A stretch of DNA of 64,000 bases from Bin55 sp965220235. Lineage in GTDB: Bacteria > Pseudomonadota > Gammaproteobacteria > Pseudomonadales > Azotimanducaceae. Shown here piece after piece: positions 1-9,833 of the stretch. Both the position numbers and the translations under genes were made by a program. The DNA lies in assembly GCA_965220235.1 (NCBI GenBank), contig OZ244815.1:2976001-3040000 (forward strand). Reading direction: 5' to 3'. Each line of letters opens with the position of its first letter. The first letter of the stretch is position 1. Under the pieces are notes generated by a model. That model was not told where the DNA came from and did not search any database. It saw only the letters and a list, made by a program, of their open reading frames with translations.

Positions 1-200
1 AGCATTCTTTCCTAGTGCTACGCAAATTTTAGGTGAATACGTCGCATGAGACGCTTGTCCTAGCTTATTTGTCATGCTCTGCAAACAAGCAATCGAATCA
101 TCGTCCTCGCATAACCGAATCACCAAGCTGCTCGAACTACGCACTTTTTAAGCAGACTGCACCATTGACTGTCTTCGGGACTAATGTGCTTGTTCGCGGG

Positions 201-1289
201 TCAGTCGTGTTTCCTCAACTCGTTAATCTGATTTTCAAGAGCCAAAACCTGAGATGTGGGTTCGATCGCGATTGCTTTCTTTATTGCGTCCTGCGCCGCG
301 AGGACTAAGTCTTTCTGAAGATAGATGACCGCTCGAAGATACCAGAGCATACCTTCATCCGGCGAGACCTGTTCAAGCGTGTTCAGCATCTCCGCCGCTT
401 CGTCATAACGATCCAGAGCAATCAACAATTGCGTGTAACCGATCAAGTTATCCACATTTTGGGGGTCAAGCGCGACGGCTCGACGGTACGCTTCTAGAGC
501 CACGTTCCGATCGCCTCGTTCCCAAGCTCGTCGCGCGGCGGATATGAAGAACGTCGGATTCGTGCTGTATTGGGCTACCAGCGTCAACATCGGATCCTCA
601 ATAACCGGCGCAAATTGATTCGTTCGTTTCTCCAACCATTCCTGACTTGAATTCAAGTTGCCTAGTTCGCGTTCCACTAACGCCATCCGATACACAATCT
701 GACCAGCCTCAGGTTGTAGTTTGTAAGCACGCTCAAGAGAAGTTTTTGCTTCTCTGAAATCTGCGTCCAGCATTTGTACATCAGCAAGTGTCATATGCGC
801 TATCGCTAGATCCTCATCCAACGCTAACGCCGAGGTCAATGCTTCTTTAGCACGAGAGATCGCACCAGAACTTAGTAACGCTTGCCCTAACCGATACCAA
901 ATAATCGCAACCTCACGCATAGAACGCGTCACCACCATAAGATCATCGATCGATTCTTGAAGAAGACCGAGTTCTCCGTACGCGATGCTTCTTAAATAGA
1001 GCCAGCGAGGGTCTGATATCTCGCCTAGCGCGTTCGAGTAGGCGGCGATCGCTTGTTCATGCAAGTTGTGTGCCTGCAACAACATACCTAGTTCACCCCA
1101 TCGCTCGGCGACACGCTCGGGGTCTAAATTGAAATCGCTGCTCAGAGCCGATTCGTATGCAGCACTTGCCACGGTGGCGAGCGGCTCTTCGATACCTCCT
1201 AGATAGATCTCATTTGCTGAATGGCTTGTCGTCAGGACCATCACGCATATGACTATCGAACGCGTGACACCGACGCGAATATCAGTCAC
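201..1289 (-). CDS. Secreted TPR-repeat protein
   Basis: Encodes 362 residues. The N-terminus has a hydrophobic stretch (about residues 8-24, ending SHSANE) that looks like a signal peptide. The remainder is a run of helical TPR-like repeats with typical motifs such as AIAAYSNAL, AKEALTSALALD and ALEAYRRAVALDP. The start is GTG, and its GTGA overlaps the stop of the upstream FG-GAP/ASPIC gene by 4 nt, so the two are almost certainly translationally coupled. TPR proteins are protein-interaction scaffolds and pairing with ASPIC/UnbV proteins recurs in environmental bacteria, but no biochemical function can be assigned. The family call is firm and the role is unknown. Confidence 0.85.
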   Translation of the reverse strand: MTDIRVGVTRSIVICVMVLTTSHSANEIYLGGIEEPLATVASAAYESALSSDFNLDPERVAERWGELGMLLQAHNLHEQAIAAYSNALGEISDPRWLYLRSIAYGELGLLQESIDDLMVVTRSMREVAIIWYRLGQALLSSGAISRAKEALTSALALDEDLAIAHMTLADVQMLDADFREAKTSLERAYKLQPEAGQIVYRMALVERELGNLNSSQEWLEKRTNQFAPVIEDPMLTLVAQYSTNPTFFISAARRAWERGDRNVALEAYRRAVALDPQNVDNLIGYTQLLIALDRYDEAAEMLNTLEQVSPDEGMLWYLRAVIYLQKDLVLAAQDAIKKAIAIEPTSQVLALENQINELRKHD

Positions 1290-2974
1290 GGCAACGATTG
1301 AGTCATGACGTGGTATTGGTTAATCGCCAAATTCGAAAATGTCTCACTCGCACCGTTAGACCATTTCACGTGTAATGTGGGAGAGATTTCCTCATGACCC
1401 AGACCGAAAATCAATCGTGGGTCATGTGCTGACGCGTAGCTCCCGTCGGAACGAACGACTTTGCGTTCCGTGAGATCACCTTCAAGCCAGGCGACTGCTC
1501 CTATGGCGTCGCGACCGAAGCTCATTAATCGCACGCCAAGCCAGTGGTTCGCTACGCCATTGGAGTTGGTCGATAGATTTTGTTGAATACGAACTGGACC
1601 GTCGTTGTTCGAAACCACGAGGTCGATGTCGCCATCGTTATCGAGATCGCCCATCGCAACACCACGACTCACTTCTTCGGATTGACTCAGCGTTGTCGCC
1701 AAGTTCTCTTCGAACTTGCCAGAACCTTCATTGATGAAAAGCTGATTCGTCTGCCGTAGGGGAGGTTCTATGCGCTTCGCCAACTGCGCGTCAATCATCG
1801 ACACGGATCCGTTCGCAACGAATACGTCCAAGTCGCCGTCGTTTTCCACGTCAAAAAACACCGTGCCGAATCCGGTCTTGGACAAGCTTGATGGTGCTAA
1901 TCCGGATTGAATCGATTGATCAGAAAACCACCCCGCGTGTTCGTACGTATATAGGGTATTACTCTCTTTGATGTCGTGTGTCAAAAATAAATCTGGGTCG
2001 AAATCTTGATCCCAATCGGCTACTGCGACACCCATACTCGCTTCACGCATGCCATGCCCGTTCACCGCAACGCCGCTGAGCAAGGCATCTTCGACGAAAT
2101 GACTACCTCCCTGATTCAGCCAAAGGAAGTTCATCGCCATGTCGTTCGCGACATAAATGTCGGGTGCACCGTCACCGTTCAAGTCATCAATAACAACACC
2201 CATTCCGCGTTCGGAAGCACTTGTAATACCCAGGTCTTTCGATACGTCGTGAAATTTGCCATTACCTTCATTTAAGAGAAGTCGATCAGGAGTGGGTTCG
2301 AAATTACTAGGGGCGCAATACCCTATTCGTGTGGATAAACGACGGCAAACCTTGTACTTATCGAGCGCTGGAAATTCCATATAGTTTGCGATATACAAGT
2401 CGAGCCAGCCATCACCATTCAAGTCAGCAAGACTGCCGGAAATCGACCATTCCGATGGTCTCATCAGAGCTTCGTCCGCACGTTTTTCGAAGCGTGCACC
2501 CCAGTTCAGGAACAACTGGTTTCTACCGAAATTCAACGTGATGACGTCCGTGTCACCATCGTTGTCCACATCTCCAGTGACAATTCCCATACCATAAGCC
2601 TCAGCGCCGAGACCTGCTGCCCCGGTCACGTCTTCGAAGATGAGCTTCGATCCTTCCGAGATGTTGCGATAGAGTCGATCACTCGGCAGTTTGCCAGTGC
2701 GATCTTTTAACGGTCCACCTTGTACGACCCAAATATCCAATTTACCATCACCGTCATAATCCAGTAAACCGACACCAGCGCCTGTGATTTCTAGTGTCCA
2801 TCGCTTACCAATCGCGCCGCTTTGGTGTACGAAATCGACACCCGCTTCGGCAGCGACTTCACGGAATGCGATCTCACCGTTCACACTTGTAGAGAGTATC
2901 GCGCACCCCAACAAAAGCGTTCGAAGCCTTCGCATAGAGGCATGTAGTGTTGCTCTAGAGAGGTAGAAGGTCAT
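1286..2974 (-). CDS. FG-GAP/VCBS repeat protein with ASPIC/UnbV C-terminal domain (CRTAC1-like)
   Basis: 562 residues with an N-terminal hydrophobic segment (about residues 14-33), so probably exported. The LLLGC stretch could also be read as a weak lipobox. At least seven calcium-binding FG-GAP type motifs are visible (DYDGDGKLD, DVDNDGDTD, DLNGDGWLD, DLNGDGAPD, DWDQDFDPD, DVENDGDLD, DLDNDGDID), consistent with an integrin-alpha-like beta-propeller. The last 80 residues match ASPIC/UnbV (GRDAIGA, then SDGSYASAHDPRLIFGLG, then VKWSNGASE). No enzyme active site is evident; a surface or periplasmic binding role is likely. The start at 2974 has no clear Shine-Dalgarno; the ATG at 2935 is an alternative that keeps the signal peptide. 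Confidence 0.88.
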   Translation of the reverse strand: MTFYLSRATLHASMRRLRTLLLGCAILSTSVNGEIAFREVAAEAGVDFVHQSGAIGKRWTLEITGAGVGLLDYDGDGKLDIWVVQGGPLKDRTGKLPSDRLYRNISEGSKLIFEDVTGAAGLGAEAYGMGIVTGDVDNDGDTDVITLNFGRNQLFLNWGARFEKRADEALMRPSEWSISGSLADLNGDGWLDLYIANYMEFPALDKYKVCRRLSTRIGYCAPSNFEPTPDRLLLNEGNGKFHDVSKDLGITSASERGMGVVIDDLNGDGAPDIYVANDMAMNFLWLNQGGSHFVEDALLSGVAVNGHGMREASMGVAVADWDQDFDPDLFLTHDIKESNTLYTYEHAGWFSDQSIQSGLAPSSLSKTGFGTVFFDVENDGDLDVFVANGSVSMIDAQLAKRIEPPLRQTNQLFINEGSGKFEENLATTLSQSEEVSRGVAMGDLDNDGDIDLVVSNNDGPVRIQQNLSTNSNGVANHWLGVRLMSFGRDAIGAVAWLEGDLTERKVVRSDGSYASAHDPRLIFGLGHEEISPTLHVKWSNGASETFSNLAINQYHVMTQSLP

Positions 2975-3025
2975 GCATGAATTATTGTGCGGTAAATCTC
3001 GATGGAATCAGAATCGCAAAAACAA

Positions 3026-3056
3026 TTGACTCACTCGAAGATTTAGCTGCTAAAAT
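3026..3056 (+). promoter_or_regulatory. Candidate sigma70 promoter for rho
   Basis: TTGACT (3026-3031) and TAAAAT (3051-3056) are separated by 19 bp, about 120 bp upstream of the rho start. The spacer is longer than the optimum of 17. The roughly 115-nt leader downstream contains a small inverted repeat (CCGTTGTTCCGACGG). In enterobacteria the rho leader mediates autoregulation, but no conserved leader element could be recognised here. Confidence 0.4.
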
Positions 3057-3176
3057 CTTTCCTACTGAAGGCGCTACGCCTGAACGACCGTTGTTCCGAC
3101 GGTTGTCAAATCCTCGCTAACTTTTCCATTTGCGTCATCGTTGCGCAACGTTTTCCCTTCGATTAATCAAGCTAAC

Positions 3177-4451
3177 ATGGTGAATTTATCAGACCTTAAA
3201 CAGAAGCCGATCGACGAATTACTCACGATCGCCGAAGAATACGGCGTCGAGCATCTCCACCGCGCGAAACAACCCGAAATCATCTTAGGAATTCTCCGCA
3301 AACTTACGAAACAAGGTGAAGATGTTCGTGGCGAAGGAACGCTCGAAATTCATGATGATGGATACGGGTTCCTTCGTTCACCCTTTACCAGCTATCAGGC
3401 TGGTCCCGATGACATTTACGTTTCGCATACACAAATTCGTCGCCTCGGTCTACGTACCGGCGACAGCATTTCCGGAAAAATCCGCGCGCCCCGCAACGGC
3501 AACGGTGAACGCTACTTTGCACTCATGCGGATCGACAACATTAACCAGGAGCAAGTTGATACAAAACAACGCCGTCGGCAGATCCTATTCGAGAATCTCA
3601 CGCCGTTATTTCCAACCAAGCGTCTCACGTTAGAACGCGGCAACGGCAGTACCGAAGACCTGTCAGGTCGGATCGTCGACTTCATCGCTCCGATTGGGAA
3701 GGGACAACGTGGTCTGATCGTTTCTCCACCGAAAGCGGGTAAGACACTCATGCTTCAGGCGATCGCACAGTCGATCACGGCAAACGACCCGGATGTCACA
3801 TTAATCGTTTTGTTAATCGATGAAAGACCTGAGGAAGTCACCGAGATGAAGAGTCTCGTCAACGCTGAAGTCGTAGCAAGCACGTTTGACGAATCTCACA
3901 AGCGTCACATACAAGTTGCTGAAATGGTGATTGAAAAGGCGAAGCGACTCGTTGAGCAGAAACGCGATGTCGTGATCTTGCTCGATTCGATTACGCGGCT
4001 TGCTAGAGCGTACAACACAGCCACACCAACCACGGGTCGCGTATTGACCGGTGGTGTAGACGCAAATGCGCTTGAACGTCCAAAGCGGTTTTTTGGCGCA
4101 GCGCGTAATATCGAAGAAGGTGGGAGTCTCACGATCGTCGCGACAGCTCTCGTCGAAACGGGTTCGCGTATGGATGAGGTAATCTACGAAGAATTTAAGG
4201 GAACTGGGAACCAAGAACTACATCTTGAGCGACGGATGGCCGAAAGTCGTGTCTACCCGGCGATCAACATTCGACGTTCAGGTACGCGCCGTGAAGAGCT
4301 TCTCTTGAGTGACGAAGATCGACAACGTGTTTGGATTCTTCGCAAACTCGTAGATGAGATGGACGACCTTGAAGCCCTCGAATTTGTGATAAGTCGATTG
4401 AAAGAGACACGAACAAACGACCAGTTCTTCGCGTCGATGAAAATTCAGTGA
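3177..4451 (+). CDS. rho: Transcription termination factor Rho
   Basis: Hexameric RNA-dependent ATPase that terminates transcription. The predicted 424-residue protein is collinear with E. coli Rho over its whole length. The N-terminal Rho_N helices (NLSDLKQKPIDELLTIAEE) are followed by the RNA-binding cold-shock-like domain (GYGFLRS, GPDDIYVS, QIRRLGLRTGD) and the ATPase domain. The P-loop PPKAGKT lies at about residues 184-190, Walker B is VVILLDSITRLARAYN, and the Q and R loops sit in TGGVDANAL and EEFKGTGNQELHL. The ATG at 3177 is preferred over an upstream TTG (3141) because it matches the family N-terminus. No trxA lies upstream. It converges on hemY with only 6 nt between the stops. 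Confidence 0.98.
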   Translation: MVNLSDLKQKPIDELLTIAEEYGVEHLHRAKQPEIILGILRKLTKQGEDVRGEGTLEIHDDGYGFLRSPFTSYQAGPDDIYVSHTQIRRLGLRTGDSISGKIRAPRNGNGERYFALMRIDNINQEQVDTKQRRRQILFENLTPLFPTKRLTLERGNGSTEDLSGRIVDFIAPIGKGQRGLIVSPPKAGKTLMLQAIAQSITANDPDVTLIVLLIDERPEEVTEMKSLVNAEVVASTFDESHKRHIQVAEMVIEKAKRLVEQKRDVVILLDSITRLARAYNTATPTTGRVLTGGVDANALERPKRFFGAARNIEEGGSLTIVATALVETGSRMDEVIYEEFKGTGNQELHLERRMAESRVYPAINIRRSGTRREELLLSDEDRQRVWILRKLVDEMDDLEALEFVISRLKETRTNDQFFASMKIQ

Positions 4452-4457
4452 TACGCG

Positions 4458-5636
4458 CTAAGTAGACGCGAGATTTTTCCTGACGCTCACCATCATATCG
4501 TTAGCTTTTCGTGATTCCCCGCTTTCGTAGTACAGCTCAGCTAGCTCTACGGCTGCGCTGCTATCACCGCCTAAGCTCACGCTTTTCTCGAGATGGTGAC
4601 GTGCGTTGTCAAGTTGACCATTACGTCTAAGCAATCGCCCTACGGTGAGATGTAGGGTCGGGTCGTCCCCGTGCTCAGTCAACCATTGTTTCGCCGTGTT
4701 TAGCTGCTTTTCGGCATCACTCTCAACGATACCGTACATTAGAACGTTCTGCGTTTCCCAACTCCGCTTGAGCGATCGCTCAAGTTCGTGCGCGGCTTTG
4801 TTGACATCACCTTTTTCTCGTAGCTTGTCGATATAAGCAACGAATACGTTTGGATCGTGTTTCAATTTACGTGGCACAGCATGCCAGACGTTCGCGACGG
4901 ACAACGGGTCGGCCTGACGGATCCGACCAATCCAACTCGTGATTAATAGCTCGTAGATTTCTTCGTCTGCGATGAAAGAAAGACGTGAGAGCACATCAAG
5001 ATATTCCAGTGCTCCAACCCAATCCTCCACATCCTGACACTGTCGAACTAACGCGAGCAAGGCTGGTGCGCAGCGCGGATGATCCTCAAGGAGCCGCCGA
5101 AGCGCACGCTGGCCTAAGCGTTTATCCTTCTGGTTAAGCAGTTCCATCGCGTCATTGAGTCTTCTATAGGCTCGCAGTTCTTGGTCGCCAAGATTTGCTG
5201 CATCCTTACGAAGTTCAATGGCTTTATCTCTTGCTCCGATCCGTTCGGCGAGTTCACTGGCTCGAAGAAAATGCAGTATCGGATCCGCGCTTTGTTGACC
5301 CGCCGCGACTAGCAGTCGAATCGCTTCGACGGTATTGCCGTTCGTTTCCTCTTCGATTGCTTTTAGTGTTTGGCGGCGAGAACTTAAAGAACGTTTTGTT
5401 GAGAACCAGTTCGCGATTTTCGCGTTCCTTAGCAACATTAGGTTGAGGAGTTTGACGACAAAATACGCTACGACGACAAAAATCAGCAACGCAGTAACCG
5501 CTGCCCAGACTGTGGTTGCGATCTCCCATCCTTTAAAACCAACGACCACATAACCAGAATCGCTGGCGATCCATGTACCAAGGAGTGCTGCCAATAACGC
5601 GATTGCCAGCATCACGATGACCTTCACAACGATCAT
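4458..5636 (-). CDS. hemY: HemY, heme biosynthesis-associated TPR membrane protein
   Basis: 392 residues with two N-terminal transmembrane segments (about residues 2-25 and 42-70) followed by TPR-like helical repeats (for example QLDNARHHLEKSVSLGGDSSAAVELAELYYESGE), the architecture of gammaproteobacterial HemY. It is an inner-membrane protein thought to organise late heme-pathway enzymes; it is not the FAD-containing protoporphyrinogen oxidase also called HemY in Gram-positives. Last gene of the hemCDXY operon. Its ATG overlaps the hemX stop by 4 nt. The gene end converges on rho. Confidence 0.9.
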   Translation of the reverse strand: MIVVKVIVMLAIALLAALLGTWIASDSGYVVVGFKGWEIATTVWAAVTALLIFVVVAYFVVKLLNLMLLRNAKIANWFSTKRSLSSRRQTLKAIEEETNGNTVEAIRLLVAAGQQSADPILHFLRASELAERIGARDKAIELRKDAANLGDQELRAYRRLNDAMELLNQKDKRLGQRALRRLLEDHPRCAPALLALVRQCQDVEDWVGALEYLDVLSRLSFIADEEIYELLITSWIGRIRQADPLSVANVWHAVPRKLKHDPNVFVAYIDKLREKGDVNKAAHELERSLKRSWETQNVLMYGIVESDAEKQLNTAKQWLTEHGDDPTLHLTVGRLLRRNGQLDNARHHLEKSVSLGGDSSAAVELAELYYESGESRKANDMMVSVRKNLAST

Positions 5637-6715
5637 GGTTCTAGGACTTCAGCATCAACGGTTTGTGTCGACGCTTCATTCGCCAGTTCCAAGAGTGCAG
5701 ATCGAATAGTTTTGTACGGCGACGTTAGTTCAAGTTTCACTAATTCAGCGAGTTCGTCACGAATCAAATCGAATTCGTCAGAGTTTGCATGAGAAAACGA
5801 ATCCAAAACCGTCCGTGCCTCGTTCAGCGACTCGCGATACATTTCGAAATCGAGACGCTGAACGTCGTTCCGCGCACGTTCTATCAACAACAGCGACCGA
5901 AATTGCGCACCGGTTTCGGAGCGGATATCGTCCGCCATTGATGTCAGTTCATCAATACGGCGGACTCGGTACACACTCGAAATGCCATCGCTCAATTCAC
6001 CCCAAAAGCTCTGCGGCGCTGGTTGCTGAGAAACCTCAAATGACGATTCAGGGTCGGCAATGGGTACTGGCAGGTTCTCTAGATCAACGGGTCTAATCGA
6101 AGCGATCAAGGTAGCGATTTCTTCGAGTCGAGCTTGAACAGATTCGAGATTCAGTTTGCTGATGTGATCAATTTCCGCCAATGCTTGATCAACAAAGTTG
6201 ACGATTGCCGGATTCAACTGATTGGCTGTCGCGACGGTGTGTGCGTGTCTTAACGAGTCCGACGCAATAGTCAAGTCTCCATTGCCGCTTAGAGCGAAGA
6301 GTGCGACCTGCAATTCGAATCTCGCCGAATCAATTGGACCCCGTTCTAAATATGCGTCTCTCGCCGAAATCGTGATGGGTACATCTGAGTCCTGAAGGTC
6401 TAACAGTTCCTGAAAACCGCCAGAATCTTGATCAGTGCTCTCTGGTTCAACTGGAACATCCGCTTGGATGAAATCAGTCGTGTCAATTCTGGTTTCTGGC
6501 GGGGTCGACGAAACTTCAGGCTTGAGGGTATTTTCTGGCGCAAGTTCGACGCCTAACAAGCCATCCAAAAACACGCGAATAGGTTGATACCAATGCAGCG
6601 CCGCGACCGTGACACCGGTCATAGCTATTAACAGTAAAACGATTGTTAACCAACGAATACCCGATCCTTTGGTGTTCAAATCGTTGTCGATACCCAATGC
6701 GTCCTGATCAGCCAT
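5633..6715 (-). CDS. hemX: HemX-like membrane protein (uroporphyrinogen-III C-methyltransferase-annotated family)
   Basis: 360 residues. A short cytoplasmic N-terminus is followed by one transmembrane helix (about residues 21-45, WLTIVLLLIAMTGVTVAALHW), an acidic and proline-rich linker, and a helical periplasmic domain containing FWGELSDGISSVYRVRRID, typical of the HemX (DUF513) family. The family is often labelled a methyltransferase, but no SAM-binding motif is visible and it is better regarded as a structural partner of heme synthesis. Its start overlaps the hemD end by 8 nt and its stop overlaps the hemY start by 4 nt. Assignment rests on both sequence and gene order. Confidence 0.88.
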   Translation of the reverse strand: MADQDALGIDNDLNTKGSGIRWLTIVLLLIAMTGVTVAALHWYQPIRVFLDGLLGVELAPENTLKPEVSSTPPETRIDTTDFIQADVPVEPESTDQDSGGFQELLDLQDSDVPITISARDAYLERGPIDSARFELQVALFALSGNGDLTIASDSLRHAHTVATANQLNPAIVNFVDQALAEIDHISKLNLESVQARLEEIATLIASIRPVDLENLPVPIADPESSFEVSQQPAPQSFWGELSDGISSVYRVRRIDELTSMADDIRSETGAQFRSLLLIERARNDVQRLDFEMYRESLNEARTVLDSFSHANSDEFDLIRDELAELVKLELTSPYKTIRSALLELANEASTQTVDAEVLEP

Positions 6716-7400
6716 CTTCGATCAACCGCCTGATGACCCGGACGAAAGCACGAGCAGACGCGTTAGCGGCGACATGAACTCTTTGGAAGCCGAGTAGCGT
6801 TCCTTGCTTCCCAATTCGCCTACTCGGTACGACGAGGCACGGCTCTTCAGTGCTCATGAGTGCATGTCGTCGAACAGCCCTCCAATATGCCTTCACAGAT
6901 GTAACACTGCTCAACTCGACTATCTCGCAAACTCGTCCTATACGAGGTCTTCTTAATCCTAGACCGCGTCGGTAAACTCGCCAGACATAGGTGTTGTAAC
7001 CAAGGTTCGTAAGTCGGTCCGGTAACAACTGTAGACCGTCTTCACCGCAAACCACAAGCACGGCGGAACCTGGCTTCAATTTCTCAGTAACGCTCGCCAC
7101 AACGCCTTCTGAGTTAGCTCGTTCGGGTACTTCAGCATCGATACCGATGTTTGAGAGCGCTTCACGAGTGGCGGATCCGATCGCTAGATGCTTCTTCGCT
7201 CTTATATCGTTATCTCTCACACATCGAGCGGTATGTTGCGATAAATAGACCGCCAACTCGAACTTCTTCTTCGGTGGTTCGGTTGAGATTCGCTGAATAT
7301 CTATGAGTGGCGCTACGCTCGACTCTATGGCCGCACGGCGGAAATATCGCGCCATCGCAGACGCACCTGGTTCGGTACGCGTAACCCATACAACAGTCAT
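6708..7400 (-). CDS. hemD: Uroporphyrinogen-III synthase
   Basis: 230 residues, a normal length for HemD. It cyclises hydroxymethylbilane to uroporphyrinogen III with inversion of ring D. HemD is poorly conserved, but the pattern VWVTRTEPGA near the N-terminus, AIGSATREALSNIGIDAEVPERANSEGVV in the middle and VVCGEDGLQLLPDRLTNLGYNTYVWRVYRR fits the family. The ATG overlaps the hemC stop by 4 nt (ATGA), so it is translationally coupled to the preceding pathway enzyme. Confidence 0.92.
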   Translation of the reverse strand: MTVVWVTRTEPGASAMARYFRRAAIESSVAPLIDIQRISTEPPKKKFELAVYLSQHTARCVRDNDIRAKKHLAIGSATREALSNIGIDAEVPERANSEGVVASVTEKLKPGSAVLVVCGEDGLQLLPDRLTNLGYNTYVWRVYRRGLGLRRPRIGRVCEIVELSSVTSVKAYWRAVRRHALMSTEEPCLVVPSRRIGKQGTLLGFQRVHVAANASARAFVRVIRRLIEDG

Positions 7401-8305
7401 GATTCGGCTAGTAACTCATTTGCCCCATGTTTCAATAAGCGTTGACCTACGATTCTGGCCGCGCTAGGCGCATCGTGATGCTCGATAGATGTTTGAATTG
7501 CTTGGTCGCCAGATTCCGAAAGCACGATTGCTGCTAACCGATAACCTCCGTTAACTTTCTCACAATGAGCGCCGAACGCTCCCGCACAATCTGCACCGAC
7601 TATTTCCGCAACCAGCCGCTCTGCACACGCAGCCTGCTCTACTTCGTTTTCGGTCAGCTTCGCGAGCAACTCGCGAATTTCCTCGTGGTCATCCAAGACC
7701 TCAACCGCGAGAATGCCCTGTCCTGGAGCAGGTACGAATACGTCCTTCGGCAAAATAGAACATGCACGTTTTTCGAGACCTAATCGCTCCAATCCAGCGG
7801 CAGCGAGAACTAGCGCGTCCATCTGACCTTCGTCCAGTTTCCTGAGACGTGTCTCGACATTGCCGCGAACCTCGACCGTATGACTACGCTTAAAAACATG
7901 AGCGAGCAATGCCTGACGTCGAATACTGGAAGTACCGATGGTCGCATCTTTTGGTAATTGATGAATGGCGGAACCGCTTACCAAGACGTCGTGTGCTGAA
8001 CCTCGCACCCCGATCGTCTGCACGCCAAACCCAGATGCAAGACGTATTGGAACATCCTTCATACTGTGAACCGCAAGATCAGCGCGATTGTCAAGCAGTG
8101 CTTTTTCGAGCTCCTTAAGAAATAGACCCTTGCCTCCCTCGTTTCGTAGCGGACGGTCTAGTGTTAGATCACCGGAGGTATCCATCGGTACGAGCTCACA
8201 GTTCGCATTTGACAGGTGATTCTCGATGAGATGTTTCACATGTTCTGCCTGCCAAAGTGCAAGGCGACTACGTCGAGTCGCGATGCGAATTGTGTGTTGA
8301 ACCAC
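7397..8305 (-). CDS. hemC: Hydroxymethylbilane synthase (porphobilinogen deaminase)
   Basis: Polymerises four porphobilinogens to hydroxymethylbilane using a covalent dipyrromethane cofactor. Conserved features: IRIATRRSRLALWQA at the N-terminus, the catalytic Asp region NRADLAVHSMKDVP, GTSSIRRQALL, RGNVETRLRKLD and PAPGQG. The cofactor Cys is about residue 240 (GADCAGAFGAH, aligning with the E. coli GGCQVP motif). No ATG lies in frame near the family N-terminus; I prefer the GTG at 8305 (302 residues, close to the E. coli length) over a TTG at 8347 that would add 14 unmatched residues. First gene of hemCDXY, divergent from argH. Confidence 0.95.
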   Translation of the reverse strand: MVQHTIRIATRRSRLALWQAEHVKHLIENHLSNANCELVPMDTSGDLTLDRPLRNEGGKGLFLKELEKALLDNRADLAVHSMKDVPIRLASGFGVQTIGVRGSAHDVLVSGSAIHQLPKDATIGTSSIRRQALLAHVFKRSHTVEVRGNVETRLRKLDEGQMDALVLAAAGLERLGLEKRACSILPKDVFVPAPGQGILAVEVLDDHEEIRELLAKLTENEVEQAACAERLVAEIVGADCAGAFGAHCEKVNGGYRLAAIVLSESGDQAIQTSIEHHDAPSAARIVGQRLLKHGANELLAES

Positions 8306-8429
8306 TAGGATGCCACCAAATCTGGCGTATTGAAAGCACAACGTCAATCACAATTATTGGTGTGCCGGCAATCAAAGACCTCTACACTTAGCGACCCGCC
8401 TCATTTCAGATTTGACAACAGATAGGCGA

Positions 8430-9833
8430 ATGACGACAAAAAAACTATGGGGTGGCCGATTTACGGGTACGACCGATGAATTCGTCGAGTCATTTACTGC
8501 ATCCGTTCACTTCGACTCTCGATTAGGAGAAGTCGACGCCCGCTGTTCTCAGGCTCACGCCAAGACTCTGTTGGACGCGGAAATTCTTACTCAATCGGAA
8601 TACGACTCGATTATTGATGGCCTAGCCAAGATCATCACTGACATTCAATCCGGCGATTTTCCGTGGGATTCATCACTCGAAGATGTTCATATGAACATTG
8701 AAGCGAAACTCATTGAATTGATTGGTGAGCCGGGCCGAAAGTTGCATACTGCGCGATCGCGAAACGATCAAGTCGCAAGCGCGTTTAAGTTATTTTTAAT
8801 GGAAAGCGGCGATGATCTCGCGGCGGGTCTAATGAAACTACAACGGAGTATGTTAGACAAAGCAGCTGCCCATACTCACACGATCATGCCGGGTTTCACC
8901 CATTTACAGAATGCGCAACCCGTTACCTTCGGTCACCACCTATTGGCATGGTTCGAAATGTTCGATCGCGATTTAGCGAGATTGGGAGATTGGCGTCGTC
9001 GTACCAATGTATCCCCAATGGGCAGTGCAGCATTGGCTGGAACTAGCTATCCGATCGACCGAAGTGTATTCCAGACAACCATGGGCTTCAAATCCGTGAC
9101 CCGCAACTCACTCGATACCGTTAGCGATCGAGACTACGTCATTGAATTCGTGGCGGTGCTGAGCACCATCATGATGCATCTCTCTCGATGCGCCGAAGAA
9201 GTGATTCTCTGGATATCACCAGCATTCGGATTCATAACTTTACCAGACGAACTCTGCACCGGCTCAAGCATCATGCCGCAAAAGAAAAATCCCGATGTCG
9301 CAGAACTCATTCGTGGGAAGAGCGGTCGCGTGATGGGTCACCTCAACGGTTTACTCATGCTCATGAAAGGGCAACCACTTGCGTACAACCGTGATAACCA
9401 AGAAGACAAAGAAGCTGCATTCGATGCATTTGATACGACGCTTCAATGTGTTAACGCAATGTCGCTTTTGGTATCAGGGATGTCTCCAAATCCAATCCGA
9501 ATGCTTGAACTTGCTTCACAAGGTCACCCAACTGCGACCGATATGGCCGACTGGCTCGTTCGTCACGGCGTCGCGTTTCGTTCGGCGCACGAGATTTGCG
9601 GTAAAGCCGTGGCTCTCGCAGATCAACGCCAAATTGAACTGCACGAATTGTCGTTGAGCGAACTTAAAGATCTGTGTGACGTTTTTGACGAGTCGGTCTT
9701 TGCATGTCTAACATTAGAAGGGTCCGTTTCCGCTAGAAACCATGTTGGTGGCACCGCTCCAGAAGCAGTTGCAGCTGCGATTGAGTCCGGTCGCGCTCGT
9801 CTAGAAAATCAGTCGTATTCCGATCCGAACTAG
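8430..9833 (+). CDS. argH: Argininosuccinate lyase
   Basis: Last step of arginine synthesis: argininosuccinate is cleaved to arginine and fumarate in the cytosol. The 467-residue protein starts MTTKKLWGGRFTG and has the ArgH signatures HTARSRNDQVAS, PGFTHLQNAQPVTFGHH, the flexible-loop signature GSSIMPQKKNPD carrying the catalytic Ser, and LAYNRDNQEDKEAAFD. The ATG at 8430 follows TAGGCGA and is preferred over an upstream TTG at 8412. Divergent from hemC across about 125 bp that must carry both promoters. It is a useful reference for the second, secreted lyase-like protein at 19211-21823, which lacks several of these signatures. Confidence 0.97.
   Translation: MTTKKLWGGRFTGTTDEFVESFTASVHFDSRLGEVDARCSQAHAKTLLDAEILTQSEYDSIIDGLAKIITDIQSGDFPWDSSLEDVHMNIEAKLIELIGEPGRKLHTARSRNDQVASAFKLFLMESGDDLAAGLMKLQRSMLDKAAAHTHTIMPGFTHLQNAQPVTFGHHLLAWFEMFDRDLARLGDWRRRTNVSPMGSAALAGTSYPIDRSVFQTTMGFKSVTRNSLDTVSDRDYVIEFVAVLSTIMMHLSRCAEEVILWISPAFGFITLPDELCTGSSIMPQKKNPDVAELIRGKSGRVMGHLNGLLMLMKGQPLAYNRDNQEDKEAAFDAFDTTLQCVNAMSLLVSGMSPNPIRMLELASQGHPTATDMADWLVRHGVAFRSAHEICGKAVALADQRQIELHELSLSELKDLCDVFDESVFACLTLEGSVSARNHVGGTAPEAVAAAIESGRARLENQSYSDPN

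Noticed and set aside
33..308. Open frame of 91 codons on the + strand at the left edge
   Set aside because: No family resemblance, no Shine-Dalgarno, and it runs antisense into the end of the TPR gene; treated as chance.
4458..6715. HemX/HemY considered as true uroporphyrinogen methyltransferase and protoporphyrinogen oxidase
   Set aside because: No SAM or FAD motifs; both are the membrane TPR/coiled proteins of the gammaproteobacterial hemCDXY operon.
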